DNA of 64,000 nucleotides. Origin: Pseudomonadota bacterium. Its GTDB lineage: Bacteria; Desulfobacterota; Desulfobacteria; Desulfobacterales; Desulfobacteraceae. The stretch spans positions 1 to 64,000 of the forward strand of contig JAHJLN010000057.1 in assembly GCA_018821715.1 (NCBI GenBank). Direction: 5' to 3'. The notes beneath the pieces are model-generated. The model was not told the DNA's origin. It did not search any database and saw only the letters and a list, made by a program, of their open reading frames with translations. The position numbers were made by a program, and so were the translations under genes. Shown in pieces: positions 9,969 through 20,042 of this stretch; the stretch's first letter is position 1; each line of letters starts with the position of its first letter.

Positions 9969-11545
9969 CCCCCATGTTAAAAGAGCTTGTCGTAAATGCA
10001 GCCCCCCATGAAACACGGGTGGCGCTTCTTGAAAACGGCACCATAGTAGAAGTGTTTATTGAAAGGGAAGATGAAACATCCATTGCCGGAAATATTTATA
10101 AAGGGCGGGTGCAGCGGGTGCTTCCAGGAATGCAGGCAGCCTTTGTTGATATCGGGTTTGATCAGGCGGCCTTCATATATGTAGACGATGTCCTGGATAC
10201 GGCCAGCCATAAAATGTATCAGAAATTTGAGCAGGGCAATGATGTGGATACTGATACCGAGCCTGTTGATAATGATATTGAAACAACCGGCATGGCAGAC
10301 AGCCATACCTCCTGGAAAGCCTCTTTAAACCAGGAGTGCAGTATTGGGGATCTGCTGACCGAAGGCCAGGAGGTTTTGGTCCAGGTGGCAAAATCATCCA
10401 TTGGTACCAAAGGGCCGAGAGTCACCACCCATATCTCCCTGGCAGGCCGGTATATGGTGTTGATGCCCACGGTTGATCATATCGGCATTTCAAAAAGGAT
10501 TGAAAAAGAAACAGAGAGAACACGGTTAAAAGATCTTTTAGTCTCCATACGGGAAAATAAATTTGGATATATCTTCAGAACACAGGCAGAAGGAATTGAT
10601 GAAGACACGATCATAAAAGAGATGGATTTTTTAAGCAAAACCTGGGACGCTATCCTGGCAAAGAGCAAAACGGCCCATGCCCCATCTCTTGTATATAAGG
10701 ACCTTACGGTAACCTTCAGGGCAGTCAGGGATCTTCTGGCCAATGAAGCGGATAAGCTGATTATCGATTCAAAAGAGGAATATGAAAATGTTCAGAATTT
10801 TTTAAAAAAGCTGATGCCGGATTTAAAATTATCCGTAGAATTATACCAGGGGCGTGAATCCATTTTTGATGCCTATAACATTGAAGGGGATGTGGCAAGG
10901 GCGTTAAAGAAAAAAGTATGGCTCAAGTCCGGCGGATATATTGTGATTGAGCAGACAGAAGCGCTGGTGGCAATAGATGTGAATACCGGCCGGTATGTGG
11001 GCAAGCATAACTTTGATGAAACCATTCTTAAAACCAATCTTGAAGCGGTCAAAGAGATTGCTTACCAGATACGGCTTCGAAATATCGGTGGTATCATTAT
11101 TATTGATTTTATTGACATGAAAAAAGACCAGCACAAGGAAAAGGTCATGGCCCAGATGAATGAAGCCATGAAAAAAGACAAGAGCCAGACAAATGTGCTG
11201 CCGTTAACCGAACTTGGCCTTGTACAGATGACCCGGAAAAGAATCCGGAGAAATCTGACCCGGACCCTTTGCGGACCCTGTTTCTATTGCAATGGTGACG
11301 GGCACCTGTTGTCAGGGAAATCCATCTGCCATAAAATTTACCGGGACCTTGTCACTGAAGCAGGCGATATCATGGGCAACCGGTTTACGGTAAAAGTGCA
11401 TCCTGAAATTGCCCAGTTGCTTCACGGAAGGGAAAAACACCTGATTTCATCCCTTGAAAACCAGTTTTCAAAACCCATTGCGATTTATCCGGAGCCTGAC
11501 TATCATCTGGAAGAGTATCACATCTTTGAATCTCTGGTAAAATAG
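9965..11545 (+). CDS. rng: Ribonuclease G/E family protein
   Basis: S1 region GNIYKGRVQRVLPGMQAAFVDIGFDQAAFIYVDD; VAIDVNTGRYVG; GGIIIIDFIDM; CGPCFYCNGDG zinc-link. Confidence 0.95.
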   Translation: MTPMLKELVVNAAPHETRVALLENGTIVEVFIEREDETSIAGNIYKGRVQRVLPGMQAAFVDIGFDQAAFIYVDDVLDTASHKMYQKFEQGNDVDTDTEPVDNDIETTGMADSHTSWKASLNQECSIGDLLTEGQEVLVQVAKSSIGTKGPRVTTHISLAGRYMVLMPTVDHIGISKRIEKETERTRLKDLLVSIRENKFGYIFRTQAEGIDEDTIIKEMDFLSKTWDAILAKSKTAHAPSLVYKDLTVTFRAVRDLLANEADKLIIDSKEEYENVQNFLKKLMPDLKLSVELYQGRESIFDAYNIEGDVARALKKKVWLKSGGYIVIEQTEALVAIDVNTGRYVGKHNFDETILKTNLEAVKEIAYQIRLRNIGGIIIIDFIDMKKDQHKEKVMAQMNEAMKKDKSQTNVLPLTELGLVQMTRKRIRRNLTRTLCGPCFYCNGDGHLLSGKSICHKIYRDLVTEAGDIMGNRFTVKVHPEIAQLLHGREKHLISSLENQFSKPIAIYPEPDYHLEEYHIFESLVK

Positions 11546-11663
11546 CGGGTATTTTTTCAAACACCAATGTGGTTGTGGAAATCAAAGGCTGCAGCCTTTT
11601 ACACCACAGCACAAGATAAATTGAACTGGAAAATAAAGAAGACAATGATATAAGGAGACATGA

Positions 11664-12872
11664 ATGTCAAAGATTCAAATGAAAACCCCCCTTGTTGAGC
11701 TTGATGGAGATGAGATGACACGGGTTCTATGGCCCCTCATCAAGGAAAAGCTTATTGAGCCTTTTGTTGATTTGAAAACCGAATATTATGATCTGGGTAT
11801 TAAAAAAAGAGATGAGACAGATGATCAGATCACCATTGATGCCGCAAAGGCCATAAAAAAATATGGGGTGGGCGTAAAAAATGCCACCATTACACCGAAC
11901 CAGGAGCGGGTGGAAGAATATGGCTTGAAAAAGCAGTGGAAAAGCCCAAATGGAACAATCCGCGCCATGCTGGATGGAACGGTTTTTAGAAAGCCAATTC
12001 TGGTAAAAAACATAGAACCGGCTGTTAAATCCTGGAAAAAACCTATTGCCGTAGGCCGGCATGCATATGGGGATGTTTACAAAAACGCTGAAATCAAAAC
12101 AAAGACAGGCGGCAGGGCAGAAATCGTCTTTACAGATACCAAGGGCAATGAGATACGCGAGACCATTATGGAACTGACCGGCCCGGGTGTTATCCAGGGC
12201 ATGCATAATACCAACGCCTCCATCTCAAGTTTTGCCAGGGCCTGTTTTGACTATTCCCTTGAAGAAACAGTGGACTGCTGGTTTGCCACAAAAGATACGA
12301 TTTCTAAAAAATATGACCAGACCTTTAAGAATATTTTTGAAGAAATTTTTGAGAAAGAATACAAGAATAAATTTAAAACTGCAGGAATTTCATATTTTTA
12401 TACCCTTATCGATGATGTGGTGGCAAGGATGATGAAGACTGAGGGAGGAATGCTCTGGGCCTGCAAGAATTATGACGGAGATGTCATGAGCGACATGGTG
12501 GCGTCGGCATTTGGCTCCCTTGCCATGATGTCATCAGTACTGGTATCTCCAAACGGATACTTTGAGTATGAAGCTGCCCATGGAACGGTCCAGAGACACT
12601 ATTATAAGTATCTTAACGGGGAGAAGACCTCAACCAACGCGGTTGCCCTTATTTTTGCCTGGACAGGGGCATTGAAAAAACGCGGTGAGCTGGATGATTT
12701 GCCGGAACTTTCGTTGTTTTCAGACAAACTGGAAAAAATAATTATTGATACAATAGAAGATGGATATATGACAGGCGATCTTGCTGCCATCTGCCATCCG
12801 CCTGCCAAAAAAGTCCTTGATTCCACGCAATTTCTTGATACGCTTGCTCAAAGACTTAAAGAAGTATTGTAA
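11664..12872 (+). CDS. icd: NADP-dependent isocitrate dehydrogenase, eukaryote-like homodimeric subfamily
   Basis: [68 protein letters not shown]. Confidence 0.95.
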   Translation: MSKIQMKTPLVELDGDEMTRVLWPLIKEKLIEPFVDLKTEYYDLGIKKRDETDDQITIDAAKAIKKYGVGVKNATITPNQERVEEYGLKKQWKSPNGTIRAMLDGTVFRKPILVKNIEPAVKSWKKPIAVGRHAYGDVYKNAEIKTKTGGRAEIVFTDTKGNEIRETIMELTGPGVIQGMHNTNASISSFARACFDYSLEETVDCWFATKDTISKKYDQTFKNIFEEIFEKEYKNKFKTAGISYFYTLIDDVVARMMKTEGGMLWACKNYDGDVMSDMVASAFGSLAMMSSVLVSPNGYFEYEAAHGTVQRHYYKYLNGEKTSTNAVALIFAWTGALKKRGELDDLPELSLFSDKLEKIIIDTIEDGYMTGDLAAICHPPAKKVLDSTQFLDTLAQRLKEVL

Positions 12873-12976
12873 ACGCAAAAGCCAATGACGGATATACGGC
12901 ATTAATAGGGGCAGCGGGAAAAGGGCACAAAGAAATAATACGAATGCTTAGAAATGCAGGAGCAAAACAATTTTAA
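12869..12976 (+). pseudogene. Orphan ankyrin-repeat remnant (C-terminal repeat only)
   Basis: Open frame gta aac gca...ttt taa translates [35 protein letters not shown], matching the ankyrin consensus DGxTxLxxAAxxGHxEIxxxLxxxGA. No start codon; overlaps the icd stop in another frame. Confidence 0.75.
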
Positions 12977-12991
12977 AGCTGCATGAGATTA

Positions 12992-14071
12992 CTATTTTTC
13001 TTCTATCATGGAAATAAATTTTAAGTTGGCTTTTGGAAAGGCAAAGGCATCAATATCTTTTAATTTGACCCATCTAAAGTCAATAGGCCCGTTTAAACGG
13101 ATACGGCCGGAGATATAGGTGCAGTAGAAAACTTCCATTATAATTTTAAAATGGGTGTAGGCATGGTGTATGGTTGTCAGGCGAGATTCTATTGCAGTGG
13201 TAATGCCTGTTTCTTCCCTGATCTCACGGATGCAGGCGGAACCGGCATCTTCTTTTTCTTTAAGTTTTCCCCCTGGAAATTCCCACAATCCGCCTAAAAG
13301 TCCGTCAAGTTTTCGCCGGGTGATCAAAAGGGTTCCATTTTTCCGGACAATTCCGGCGGCAATATGGAAGGTGGGCACTTTCTGGGTTTTAATACGCCTT
13401 GGATACCGGCTCACTTTATCTGACAATAAGGCTCTGCAGAATTCAGAAACAGGACAGTCAGGGCATCGAGGGTTCCTTGGCGTGCAGATTAATGCACCCA
13501 GCTCCATCATGGCCTGGTTAAAGGTTCCCGGATCGTTTTCATCCAGCAGTTTATCGGCATAGGCTAAAAATTGTTTATGAAAAGCGGGTTTGTTAACAGG
13601 GTACTTGATGCAATACAATCTTGCCAGAACCCGCTTGACGTTTCCATCTACTACGGCAAGGGTTTGACCAAAGGCGATACTTAGGACGGCAGCGGTAATA
13701 TAGTCTCCCACCCCGGGCAGTTTTTTAAACAGGTAAACATCATCCGGGATGGTACTGTTTAAGTTTTTTGATACAACAGTGACGGCTTTATGAAAATTTC
13801 TGGCCCTGGCATAATAACCAAGGCCCTCCCATAATTTTAGGATAGTTTCAAGATCAGACTGGGCCAGGTCATCAAGGGTGGGAAATTTTTTTATAAAATT
13901 AATAAAATACGGGATAACCGTTTTGACCTGGGTCTGCTGGAGCATGACTTCAGATATCCAGATGCGGTAAGGATCTTTATTCTCCCTCCAGGGCAGTTTT
14001 CGATGGTGCGTCTGATACCAGGCTTCAATTTTTTCTTGAAACCAATGGCCGTCTTTTTGCTGTGGTGTCAT
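12992..14071 (-). CDS. mutY: A/G-specific adenine glycosylase
   Basis: LPWRENKDPYRIWISEVMLQQTQVKTVIPYF; GVGDYITAAVLSIAFGQ; CxxxxxxCxxCPVSEFC Fe-S loop; C-terminal NUDIX-like domain. Confidence 0.95.
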   Translation of the reverse strand: MTPQQKDGHWFQEKIEAWYQTHHRKLPWRENKDPYRIWISEVMLQQTQVKTVIPYFINFIKKFPTLDDLAQSDLETILKLWEGLGYYARARNFHKAVTVVSKNLNSTIPDDVYLFKKLPGVGDYITAAVLSIAFGQTLAVVDGNVKRVLARLYCIKYPVNKPAFHKQFLAYADKLLDENDPGTFNQAMMELGALICTPRNPRCPDCPVSEFCRALLSDKVSRYPRRIKTQKVPTFHIAAGIVRKNGTLLITRRKLDGLLGGLWEFPGGKLKEKEDAGSACIREIREETGITTAIESRLTTIHHAYTHFKIIMEVFYCTYISGRIRLNGPIDFRWVKLKDIDAFAFPKANLKFISMIEEK

Positions 14072-14105
14072 GGGGCAGAATCCTATCACAATAAAGGGAG
14101 GCAGG

Positions 14106-14825
14106 TTAAAGATACGCACATACCAGGCCCAATTGTTTTGCAGCCAAATCAATATCCCATTTTGATGAATCCCTTTCACCCACAAAGTTTGAAGCGGATC
14201 GAATTTCAATCATCGGAATAGTATAGAGCGCAGCGATGTGAGCACTGGCAGCACCTTCCATGGCTTCCATCACCGGGGAAAAAACAGAATACAGCTGACT
14301 TGCCTGTTCAAAGGAAGATGTGATTAAAGAAACTGTGATAAAAGGCCCTTTAGTTATAGGGATTGTCTGTGTCAAAAGTTTCTGGGATAACGCCTCATGG
14401 GTCTGGTCAACCCTGTTTTGTTCAAAAGGATAAATTCCTTTCCGGCTCAATGGATTTGCTTTAATCAAATCAAACGGCAGGGGAGCGGTTTCAAGAGAAT
14501 TGGTTTGAATTCCGGTATGGATATACTGCTCTTGGGTGGCGATGGAGACATCACCGATATTCAAGCCGGTCTCCTTGAAAACACCGGCAATACCGGTCTG
14601 TAGAATCAAGGTCGGAGAGGACTTTTCAAGATACACGGTTAACGCATGGGCAGCATTGAATGCTCCCGGACCTGTAATCATAAGGTCATATGATTTGTGT
14701 CCGATTTTACCGGATATGATGGTCTGCCCGGTTTTGGTCAATTGTTTTGAATTCCCCGGGCACAGGTCAAGAAAATGGGATATCTCAGAAAATGTTGCAC
14801 ATAAAATGAGAAGATCAGGATTCAT
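14106..14825 (-). CDS. mqnB: Futalosine hydrolase
   Basis: MTP/SAH nucleosidase fold: LQTGIAGVF, VEAMEGAASAHIAALY-like PVMEAMEGAA, IEIRSASNFVGERD. Confidence 0.85.
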   Translation of the reverse strand: MNPDLLILCATFSEISHFLDLCPGNSKQLTKTGQTIISGKIGHKSYDLMITGPGAFNAAHALTVYLEKSSPTLILQTGIAGVFKETGLNIGDVSIATQEQYIHTGIQTNSLETAPLPFDLIKANPLSRKGIYPFEQNRVDQTHEALSQKLLTQTIPITKGPFITVSLITSSFEQASQLYSVFSPVMEAMEGAASAHIAALYTIPMIEIRSASNFVGERDSSKWDIDLAAKQLGLVCAYL

Positions 14826-15270
14826 TGATCATATTTGCAATGGCAGTTAATGCCATTTGATACCCGTAATGGCCAAATCCGCAAATCTGCCCTGTAACAA
14901 TGTCAGCCAGCAGTGATTTGTGACGAAAGGACTCGCGCTTGTAAATATTGGATAAATGAATCTCAACAATCGGGCAGGACAGAAGCAGCAGGGCATCTCT
15001 GAGTGCAACACTGGTATGGGTTAATGCGCCCGGATTAATCATGATGCCGTCAATATTTTCTTCAAAAATCTCATGAACTTTATCAACGATAGCCCCTTCA
15101 TGGTTGGACTGAAAAAATCCAAGATCTACCCCCAGTGGTATTGCCTGTTGTGTGAGATCTGCCATGATCTGATCAAGGGTAAGAGCGCCGTAAATTTGCG
15201 GCTCCCGTTTTCCCAGCATGTTCAGGTTGGGACCGTTAATCACGTAAATTTTTTTTGTTTTTTGTTTCAT
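14815..15270 (-). CDS. aroQ: Type II 3-dehydroquinate dehydratase
   Basis: YVINGPNLNMLGKREPQIYG, FFQSNHEGAIVDKVHE, INPGALTHTSVALRDAL, VEIHLSNIYKRESFRHKS. Confidence 0.96.
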   Translation of the reverse strand: MKQKTKKIYVINGPNLNMLGKREPQIYGALTLDQIMADLTQQAIPLGVDLGFFQSNHEGAIVDKVHEIFEENIDGIMINPGALTHTSVALRDALLLLSCPIVEIHLSNIYKRESFRHKSLLADIVTGQICGFGHYGYQMALTAIANMINES

Positions 15271-15293
15271 TTTTTTATTAAACAAAAAATTAT

Positions 15294-15351
15294 CAGGGAT
15301 CAGCAGGAACTTATCAATTCATCCCAGCTTAATGGTTCCTGCTGATCCCTG
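15294..15351 (-). terminator. Rho-independent terminator after iorB
   Basis: Perfect 17-bp inverted repeat CAGGGATCAGCAGGAAC (15294-15310) / GTTCCTGCTGATCCCTG (15335-15351), followed on the minus strand by ATAATTTTTTGTTT. Confidence 0.85.
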
Positions 15352-15373
15352 TTTTTCTTTTTTGCTCCTGCTG

Positions 15374-15973
15374 TTAGTTGCTGTAATTTTGCGCAGCCTC
15401 ATACCCCAGTTCAAAGGCTTTAATATTCATATCTAAAAAAGCCTTTTTTGTTCTTCTTTTAATGGCTTCTATCACATTTTCTTTTGTAAAGCCAAGACTT
15501 CCTGACTGAACCAGAGCACCCAACAGAACAATGTTCACACTCATGGGGCTTCCGGCTTCTTTGGCAAGTGTCATGGCATCAATCGCAACAAGGCTTCCGC
15601 ATTTTTCTTTGAGCAGTTGTTTAATTGTTTCAACTTCTGGGTAGACACCCTGGCCGATGGACACGGTAAAAGGTGGCAGGGTTGCCGTATTGGTGATGAC
15701 TTTTGTATTTTTGTTGCATCTGTTCAATGCACGCAATGTTTCGGCAGGCTCAAATCCCAGAAGGATATCTGCCTCAGCATCTGAAATAATGGAACTTGTC
15801 GCATCTCCAAAAACAATGGCAGACTCAACAACACCCCCCCGCTGAGCCATTCCGTGTATTTCACTCATCCGAACCGGCACACCTGAAATCAGTGCAGCCT
15901 CACCCAAGACCTTGGATGCCAATAGATTGCCCTGGCCGCCAACAGCTACCATGATTAATCTGGTTGTTTCCAT
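15374..15973 (-). CDS. iorB: Indolepyruvate ferredoxin oxidoreductase, beta subunit
   Basis: VAVGGQGNLLASKVLGEAALISGVPVRMSEIHGMAQRGGVVESAI; directly downstream of iorA. Confidence 0.92.
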   Translation of the reverse strand: METTRLIMVAVGGQGNLLASKVLGEAALISGVPVRMSEIHGMAQRGGVVESAIVFGDATSSIISDAEADILLGFEPAETLRALNRCNKNTKVITNTATLPPFTVSIGQGVYPEVETIKQLLKEKCGSLVAIDAMTLAKEAGSPMSVNIVLLGALVQSGSLGFTKENVIEAIKRRTKKAFLDMNIKAFELGYEAAQNYSN

Positions 15974-15999
15974 TGATTATATTATCCTTTTTTTAAAGG

Positions 16000-17850
16000 T
16001 TATTTTTTTAACGGTGTGATCGCATTTTCAGGGCATATCTGTGCACAAACCGCACACCCCACACAGGTATCTGCATCGATTTTAACCCTCCCATCTTCTA
16101 TAGAAAATGACGGACAGGCAATGGTGTTGATGCAATCCTTATGATCCACACACTTGTCAGATATTTTGAAGGCTCTCGGCTTCAGCAGCTTTAAGCTCTT
16201 TGCATAAAGCGCACAAGGCTCCTGGGAAATAACCACTGAAACACCCTTGAATTTCAGAGCTTCTTTGATGGTCTCAATGCTCTTTTTTACCTTAAAGGGT
16301 TTGACAATGGAAACATGCTCAACGCCCAGGGCTCTCACCAGTTTTTCAATATTGATCCGGCCGTAACCTTCCAGACCGAATCTTTCCATGTCCACACCCG
16401 GATGGGGTTGATGCCCGGTCATGGCTGTAATATCATTTTCAAGAATCACCAGGGTAAAATTATGGTGATTAAAAACCGCATTCACAAGTCCTGTAATACC
16501 GGAATGAAAAAATGTGGAATCACCGATAAAAGATATCACTTTCTGGTCCGTGGCCTTTGAGAATCCACAGGAAGTACTGACCGATGATCCCATGCAGATG
16601 ACAAAATCACCTGTACTTAACGGCGGCAGAAATCCCAGGGTATAGCAGCCGATATCATTGGGGCAGATAATGTCCATACCTTTGGCTGCCTGTTGCACCT
16701 CATAAAAGGTTGCCCGGTGAGAACACCCGGAGCATAAATTTGGCGGCCGCATGGGAATTTTAGGAACATTTTCAACAGACAGGTTTTCTTTTTTTGTATA
16801 GGCAATGCCAAAGTAATCCGCCATGTTTTTTCTGACCATGGCAGGATCATATTCATAGAGTCGGGAGAAAAGCGCTTCAGATTTACCGTTAATGGGGATA
16901 ATAATCCCTTCCTCCTGGGCAAATGCTTTTACTGCTTCCTCCATAAACGGTTCGCCCTCTTCAATGACAAGAACCTTATCACAGCCTGACAGGAAGTTTT
17001 TGATCTGTTTTTCCGGCAGGGGATTGGAAAATCCTATGCGTAAAATTTTCGTATTGTTCTCAATATCAAGATCTTTTATGGCATCTATTGCATAATGAAA
17101 ACTGACGCCATTGGTAATAATCCCAAACGCTCCTGATCCCTGGACCAGATTAAAGTCGGATGTTTCACAAATATCTTTTGCCCGGCCCATTTTTTCAAGC
17201 ACTTTGACATGAAGTTGTCTTGAAACCGCCGGGACTGTGACGCATCTTGACGGTTCTCGAATAAATCTTCCCTTGGTGATCCGTTTTTTCATATCGCCAA
17301 AGGTCACAAATGCATTGGAATGGTTTATCCTTGTCGTGGTTCTTAAAAGAACCGGTTGTTTGAGTTCCTCTGAAAGCTCAAATGCATATTTGATCATCTC
17401 TTTGGCTTCAGGCACGGACGAGGGTTCAAGCATGGGCAGGTTGCCGAATTTGGCATAATACCGGTTGTCCTGCTCATTCTGGCTTGAAAACATGGACGGA
17501 TCATCGGCCGTCAAAATTACCATCCCGGCCGTTACGCCGACATAGGCAAGGGTCATCAAGGGATCTGCTGCAACATTCAACCCGACATGTTTCATCATGC
17601 AAAAGGTTCGGAGCCCTGAGTTGGCAGCGGCTGCTGCAACTTCCAGCGCCACTTTTTCATTGGTGCTGTATTCGAAATAGAGATCTGATTCCTGGGACAT
17701 CTGGAAAAGATTCAGCGATATTTCAGAAGACGGTGTACCGGGATAGGTGGTGGCAAATGCAACCCCAGCCTCAATAGCACCCCTTGCAATCGCTTCATTT
17801 CCCAGGAGCATGATTTTTTTACCTGGACTGTCATTCAATAATTTATGCAT
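16000..17850 (-). CDS. iorA: Indolepyruvate ferredoxin oxidoreductase, alpha subunit
   Basis: LLGNEAIARGAIEAGVAFATTYPGTPSSEI, RPPNLCSGCSHRATF, MGSSVSTSCGFSKA, two C-terminal ferredoxin-type cysteine clusters. Confidence 0.95.
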   Translation of the reverse strand: MHKLLNDSPGKKIMLLGNEAIARGAIEAGVAFATTYPGTPSSEISLNLFQMSQESDLYFEYSTNEKVALEVAAAAANSGLRTFCMMKHVGLNVAADPLMTLAYVGVTAGMVILTADDPSMFSSQNEQDNRYYAKFGNLPMLEPSSVPEAKEMIKYAFELSEELKQPVLLRTTTRINHSNAFVTFGDMKKRITKGRFIREPSRCVTVPAVSRQLHVKVLEKMGRAKDICETSDFNLVQGSGAFGIITNGVSFHYAIDAIKDLDIENNTKILRIGFSNPLPEKQIKNFLSGCDKVLVIEEGEPFMEEAVKAFAQEEGIIIPINGKSEALFSRLYEYDPAMVRKNMADYFGIAYTKKENLSVENVPKIPMRPPNLCSGCSHRATFYEVQQAAKGMDIICPNDIGCYTLGFLPPLSTGDFVICMGSSVSTSCGFSKATDQKVISFIGDSTFFHSGITGLVNAVFNHHNFTLVILENDITAMTGHQPHPGVDMERFGLEGYGRINIEKLVRALGVEHVSIVKPFKVKKSIETIKEALKFKGVSVVISQEPCALYAKSLKLLKPRAFKISDKCVDHKDCINTIACPSFSIEDGRVKIDADTCVGCAVCAQICPENAITPLKK

Positions 17851-17883
17851 ATGTTCTCCTTAAATTAAGGGCTGTTACAATCG

Positions 17884-18189
17884 TTATGAATATAGTTTTT
17901 CCGCATCTTCAAGGGATGCGGCATATCCTTTGAATCCGTCAATATCTTCACATGAGTTAATGGTACCCGAAGCAAAAAAACCTTCTACCATGGTCTTATC
18001 ACCCTGTCTGATCAAGCCCATGAACAGGATGGGAACAATGCTGATATTGCCTTTTCCTGTTTCAACGGCAAAGTCATAGGGCTTTTTTGTTTGGTAAACA
18101 GCATAGAGGTTTTTATGTACCGGCATCAGCTGAACAATCTCAGGATGATCGGGATGATCATGGGTATGATCACTGCAATGATTACACAT
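17884..18189 (-). CDS. Small protein with Cys/His-rich N-terminus, unknown function
   Basis: MCNHCSDHTHDHPDHPEIVQLMPVHKNLYAVYQTKKPYDFAVETGKGNISIVPILFMGLIRQGDK...; upstream of iorA on the same strand. Confidence 0.6.
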   Translation of the reverse strand: MCNHCSDHTHDHPDHPEIVQLMPVHKNLYAVYQTKKPYDFAVETGKGNISIVPILFMGLIRQGDKTMVEGFFASGTINSCEDIDGFKGYAASLEDAEKLYS

Positions 18190-18211
18190 TATTAGCACCT
18201 TTCATTCATTT

Positions 18212-18964
18212 TTATAGGTTATTGTCAAATAATTGCCTTTTCTCAAGCAGGTCTGCATACTGTTTCGGTATGCCGGCCTCTTTCATCTTTTTTACAGCCG
18301 TTTGATAATCATAGGGTACAAACCTTGGTGCCACAGTCTCCTGCACGGAATCCCATATAATATATCTAGCTTCATTATAGCCGTCACGTGGCTGTCCTAC
18401 GCTACCGGTATTTATAATATATCTCCCGGCTTTTGCAAGAGAAACTGTTAATTTTATTAATATTTTCTTTTTTAAAACCCTTTGATCCAGCTCATATATC
18501 GCTGATTGATGGGTATGACCGACAAAGGTTATTTTTTGTTTTAACCGTTCCATGATACGGATTAATTGTTGCTCCGGGTGATTGAAAATATAGCTTGAAA
18601 TGGTGTCCGGCGGCACCCCATGAACAAATCGGCACCCGTATCGGACAAGGCAGGGTTGGAAACGTAAGATATATTGTTTTGCCTGATCAGACAGTTTTTT
18701 TTTGTTTATGACCAGGGCTTTTCTTGCAAAGGGATTAAAGGTTTTCAAATACGTTTCATCCAAAAGGGCAAGCTCATGGTTGCCAAGAACAGATGAAATA
18801 CCATGTCGTTTTAAATTTACAATTACCGCTTCAGGTTCCGGCCCGTATCCGATATTGTCACCCAAAGAAATAATATCATTGACCGATTGTTTTGAAATGT
18901 CATCCAGCACAGCCTGGAAGGCATCCATATTGCTGTGAATATCTGAAATAACCGCAAGTCTCAT
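18212..18964 (-). CDS. Metallophosphoesterase family protein (YfcE-like)
   Basis: MRLAVISDIHSNMDAFQAVLDD, SLGDNIGYGPEP, VLGNHE, FVGHTHQSAIYEL, NTGSVGQPRDG. Confidence 0.88.
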   Translation of the reverse strand: MRLAVISDIHSNMDAFQAVLDDISKQSVNDIISLGDNIGYGPEPEAVIVNLKRHGISSVLGNHELALLDETYLKTFNPFARKALVINKKKLSDQAKQYILRFQPCLVRYGCRFVHGVPPDTISSYIFNHPEQQLIRIMERLKQKITFVGHTHQSAIYELDQRVLKKKILIKLTVSLAKAGRYIINTGSVGQPRDGYNEARYIIWDSVQETVAPRFVPYDYQTAVKKMKEAGIPKQYADLLEKRQLFDNNL

Positions 18965-18970
18965 TGTGAT

Positions 18971-19897
18971 TTATTTTCCAAGCTTCAGCAGATCCTCCTT
19001 ACTGAAACAATAGGCTGAATTACAATGATGGCAGATCACCTCCACAGGGAATGGCCCGTTTTCCATCATATCCTTTTTTTCTTCTTTGGATAGATTTTTT
19101 AAATACCCTTGCATCCTGTCTTTGGAACATCTGCAAAAAAATTCCACCCTTCTGTTGTCTGAAAGCTTTGGTTCAAGGCGTAAAAACGCATTTTGGATAA
19201 CCGTTTCAGGTGGCTGCCCCTTGGCAAACGATTCCCCCAAAGAGTCCATGCCCTGGATTATTTTTTCAGCTTCAATCACCTTGGCTGGATCTGCCCCCGG
19301 AAGTGCCTGGAGAAAAATTCCCCCCGCACCCTTAACCTCTTCATTTTCATCAAAAAAAACACTGAGTTTAAATCCAGTGGGAAGCTGTTCTGATATTAAA
19401 AAATAATTGGCCAGGTCTTCTGCAATGCTGCCATGTTCAAGGGCTATCTGGCCGGAATAGGGTGTGGGTGCATTTTCCAGATATCTTGTCACTGTAAGAA
19501 AACCGGCACCAAAAAGTGTTGACAAATAATTGACCTTTTTTAGGTCTTGTACCTGGATGTGTTGTGTTTTCAGGTATCCTCTGACCTCTCCAAACATATT
19601 TGATTCAACATCAAGTCCCTTTACAGGTCCTGAACACTGGATACTCATGCTGATTCTGTCATTTTTATCTTTAAGACCGGATGACAAAAGGCTTGCCGCA
19701 ATATATGCCTGACCCAGCACCAGGGTTTCCAAAGGCCCCAGGTCATGATTTGCCCTCATCTCATTAACCATCCGGGTGGTATGGACAACAGCGCCCCTGA
19801 TCATCTTGTCAGCCATCATAAACCTGAAAACTCTATCTTTTGCCGAAGCCTTGAACTGCTCTTTTATGTCTTTATTAAAAATATCTTTTTTAATCAT
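18971..19897 (-). CDS. hslO: Redox-regulated chaperone Hsp33
   Basis: Hsp33 fold region (CSGPVKGLDVESN, SEQLPT) and C-terminal zinc motif FFCRCSKDR...VICHHCNSAYCF. Confidence 0.9.
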   Translation of the reverse strand: MIKKDIFNKDIKEQFKASAKDRVFRFMMADKMIRGAVVHTTRMVNEMRANHDLGPLETLVLGQAYIAASLLSSGLKDKNDRISMSIQCSGPVKGLDVESNMFGEVRGYLKTQHIQVQDLKKVNYLSTLFGAGFLTVTRYLENAPTPYSGQIALEHGSIAEDLANYFLISEQLPTGFKLSVFFDENEEVKGAGGIFLQALPGADPAKVIEAEKIIQGMDSLGESFAKGQPPETVIQNAFLRLEPKLSDNRRVEFFCRCSKDRMQGYLKNLSKEEKKDMMENGPFPVEVICHHCNSAYCFSKEDLLKLGK

Positions 19898-20042
19898 GTA
19901 AATATCTTCTTTAGGGTTGAGGGTTATCTAAAACACGCCTTGTGATACGGTGACCCCTGTTATTATAAATATTAGATCCTTAATGTAAACATGGATTCCA
20001 AGATTATTATCATTTTCAAAACCTTTATTTTTATACTCTTTC

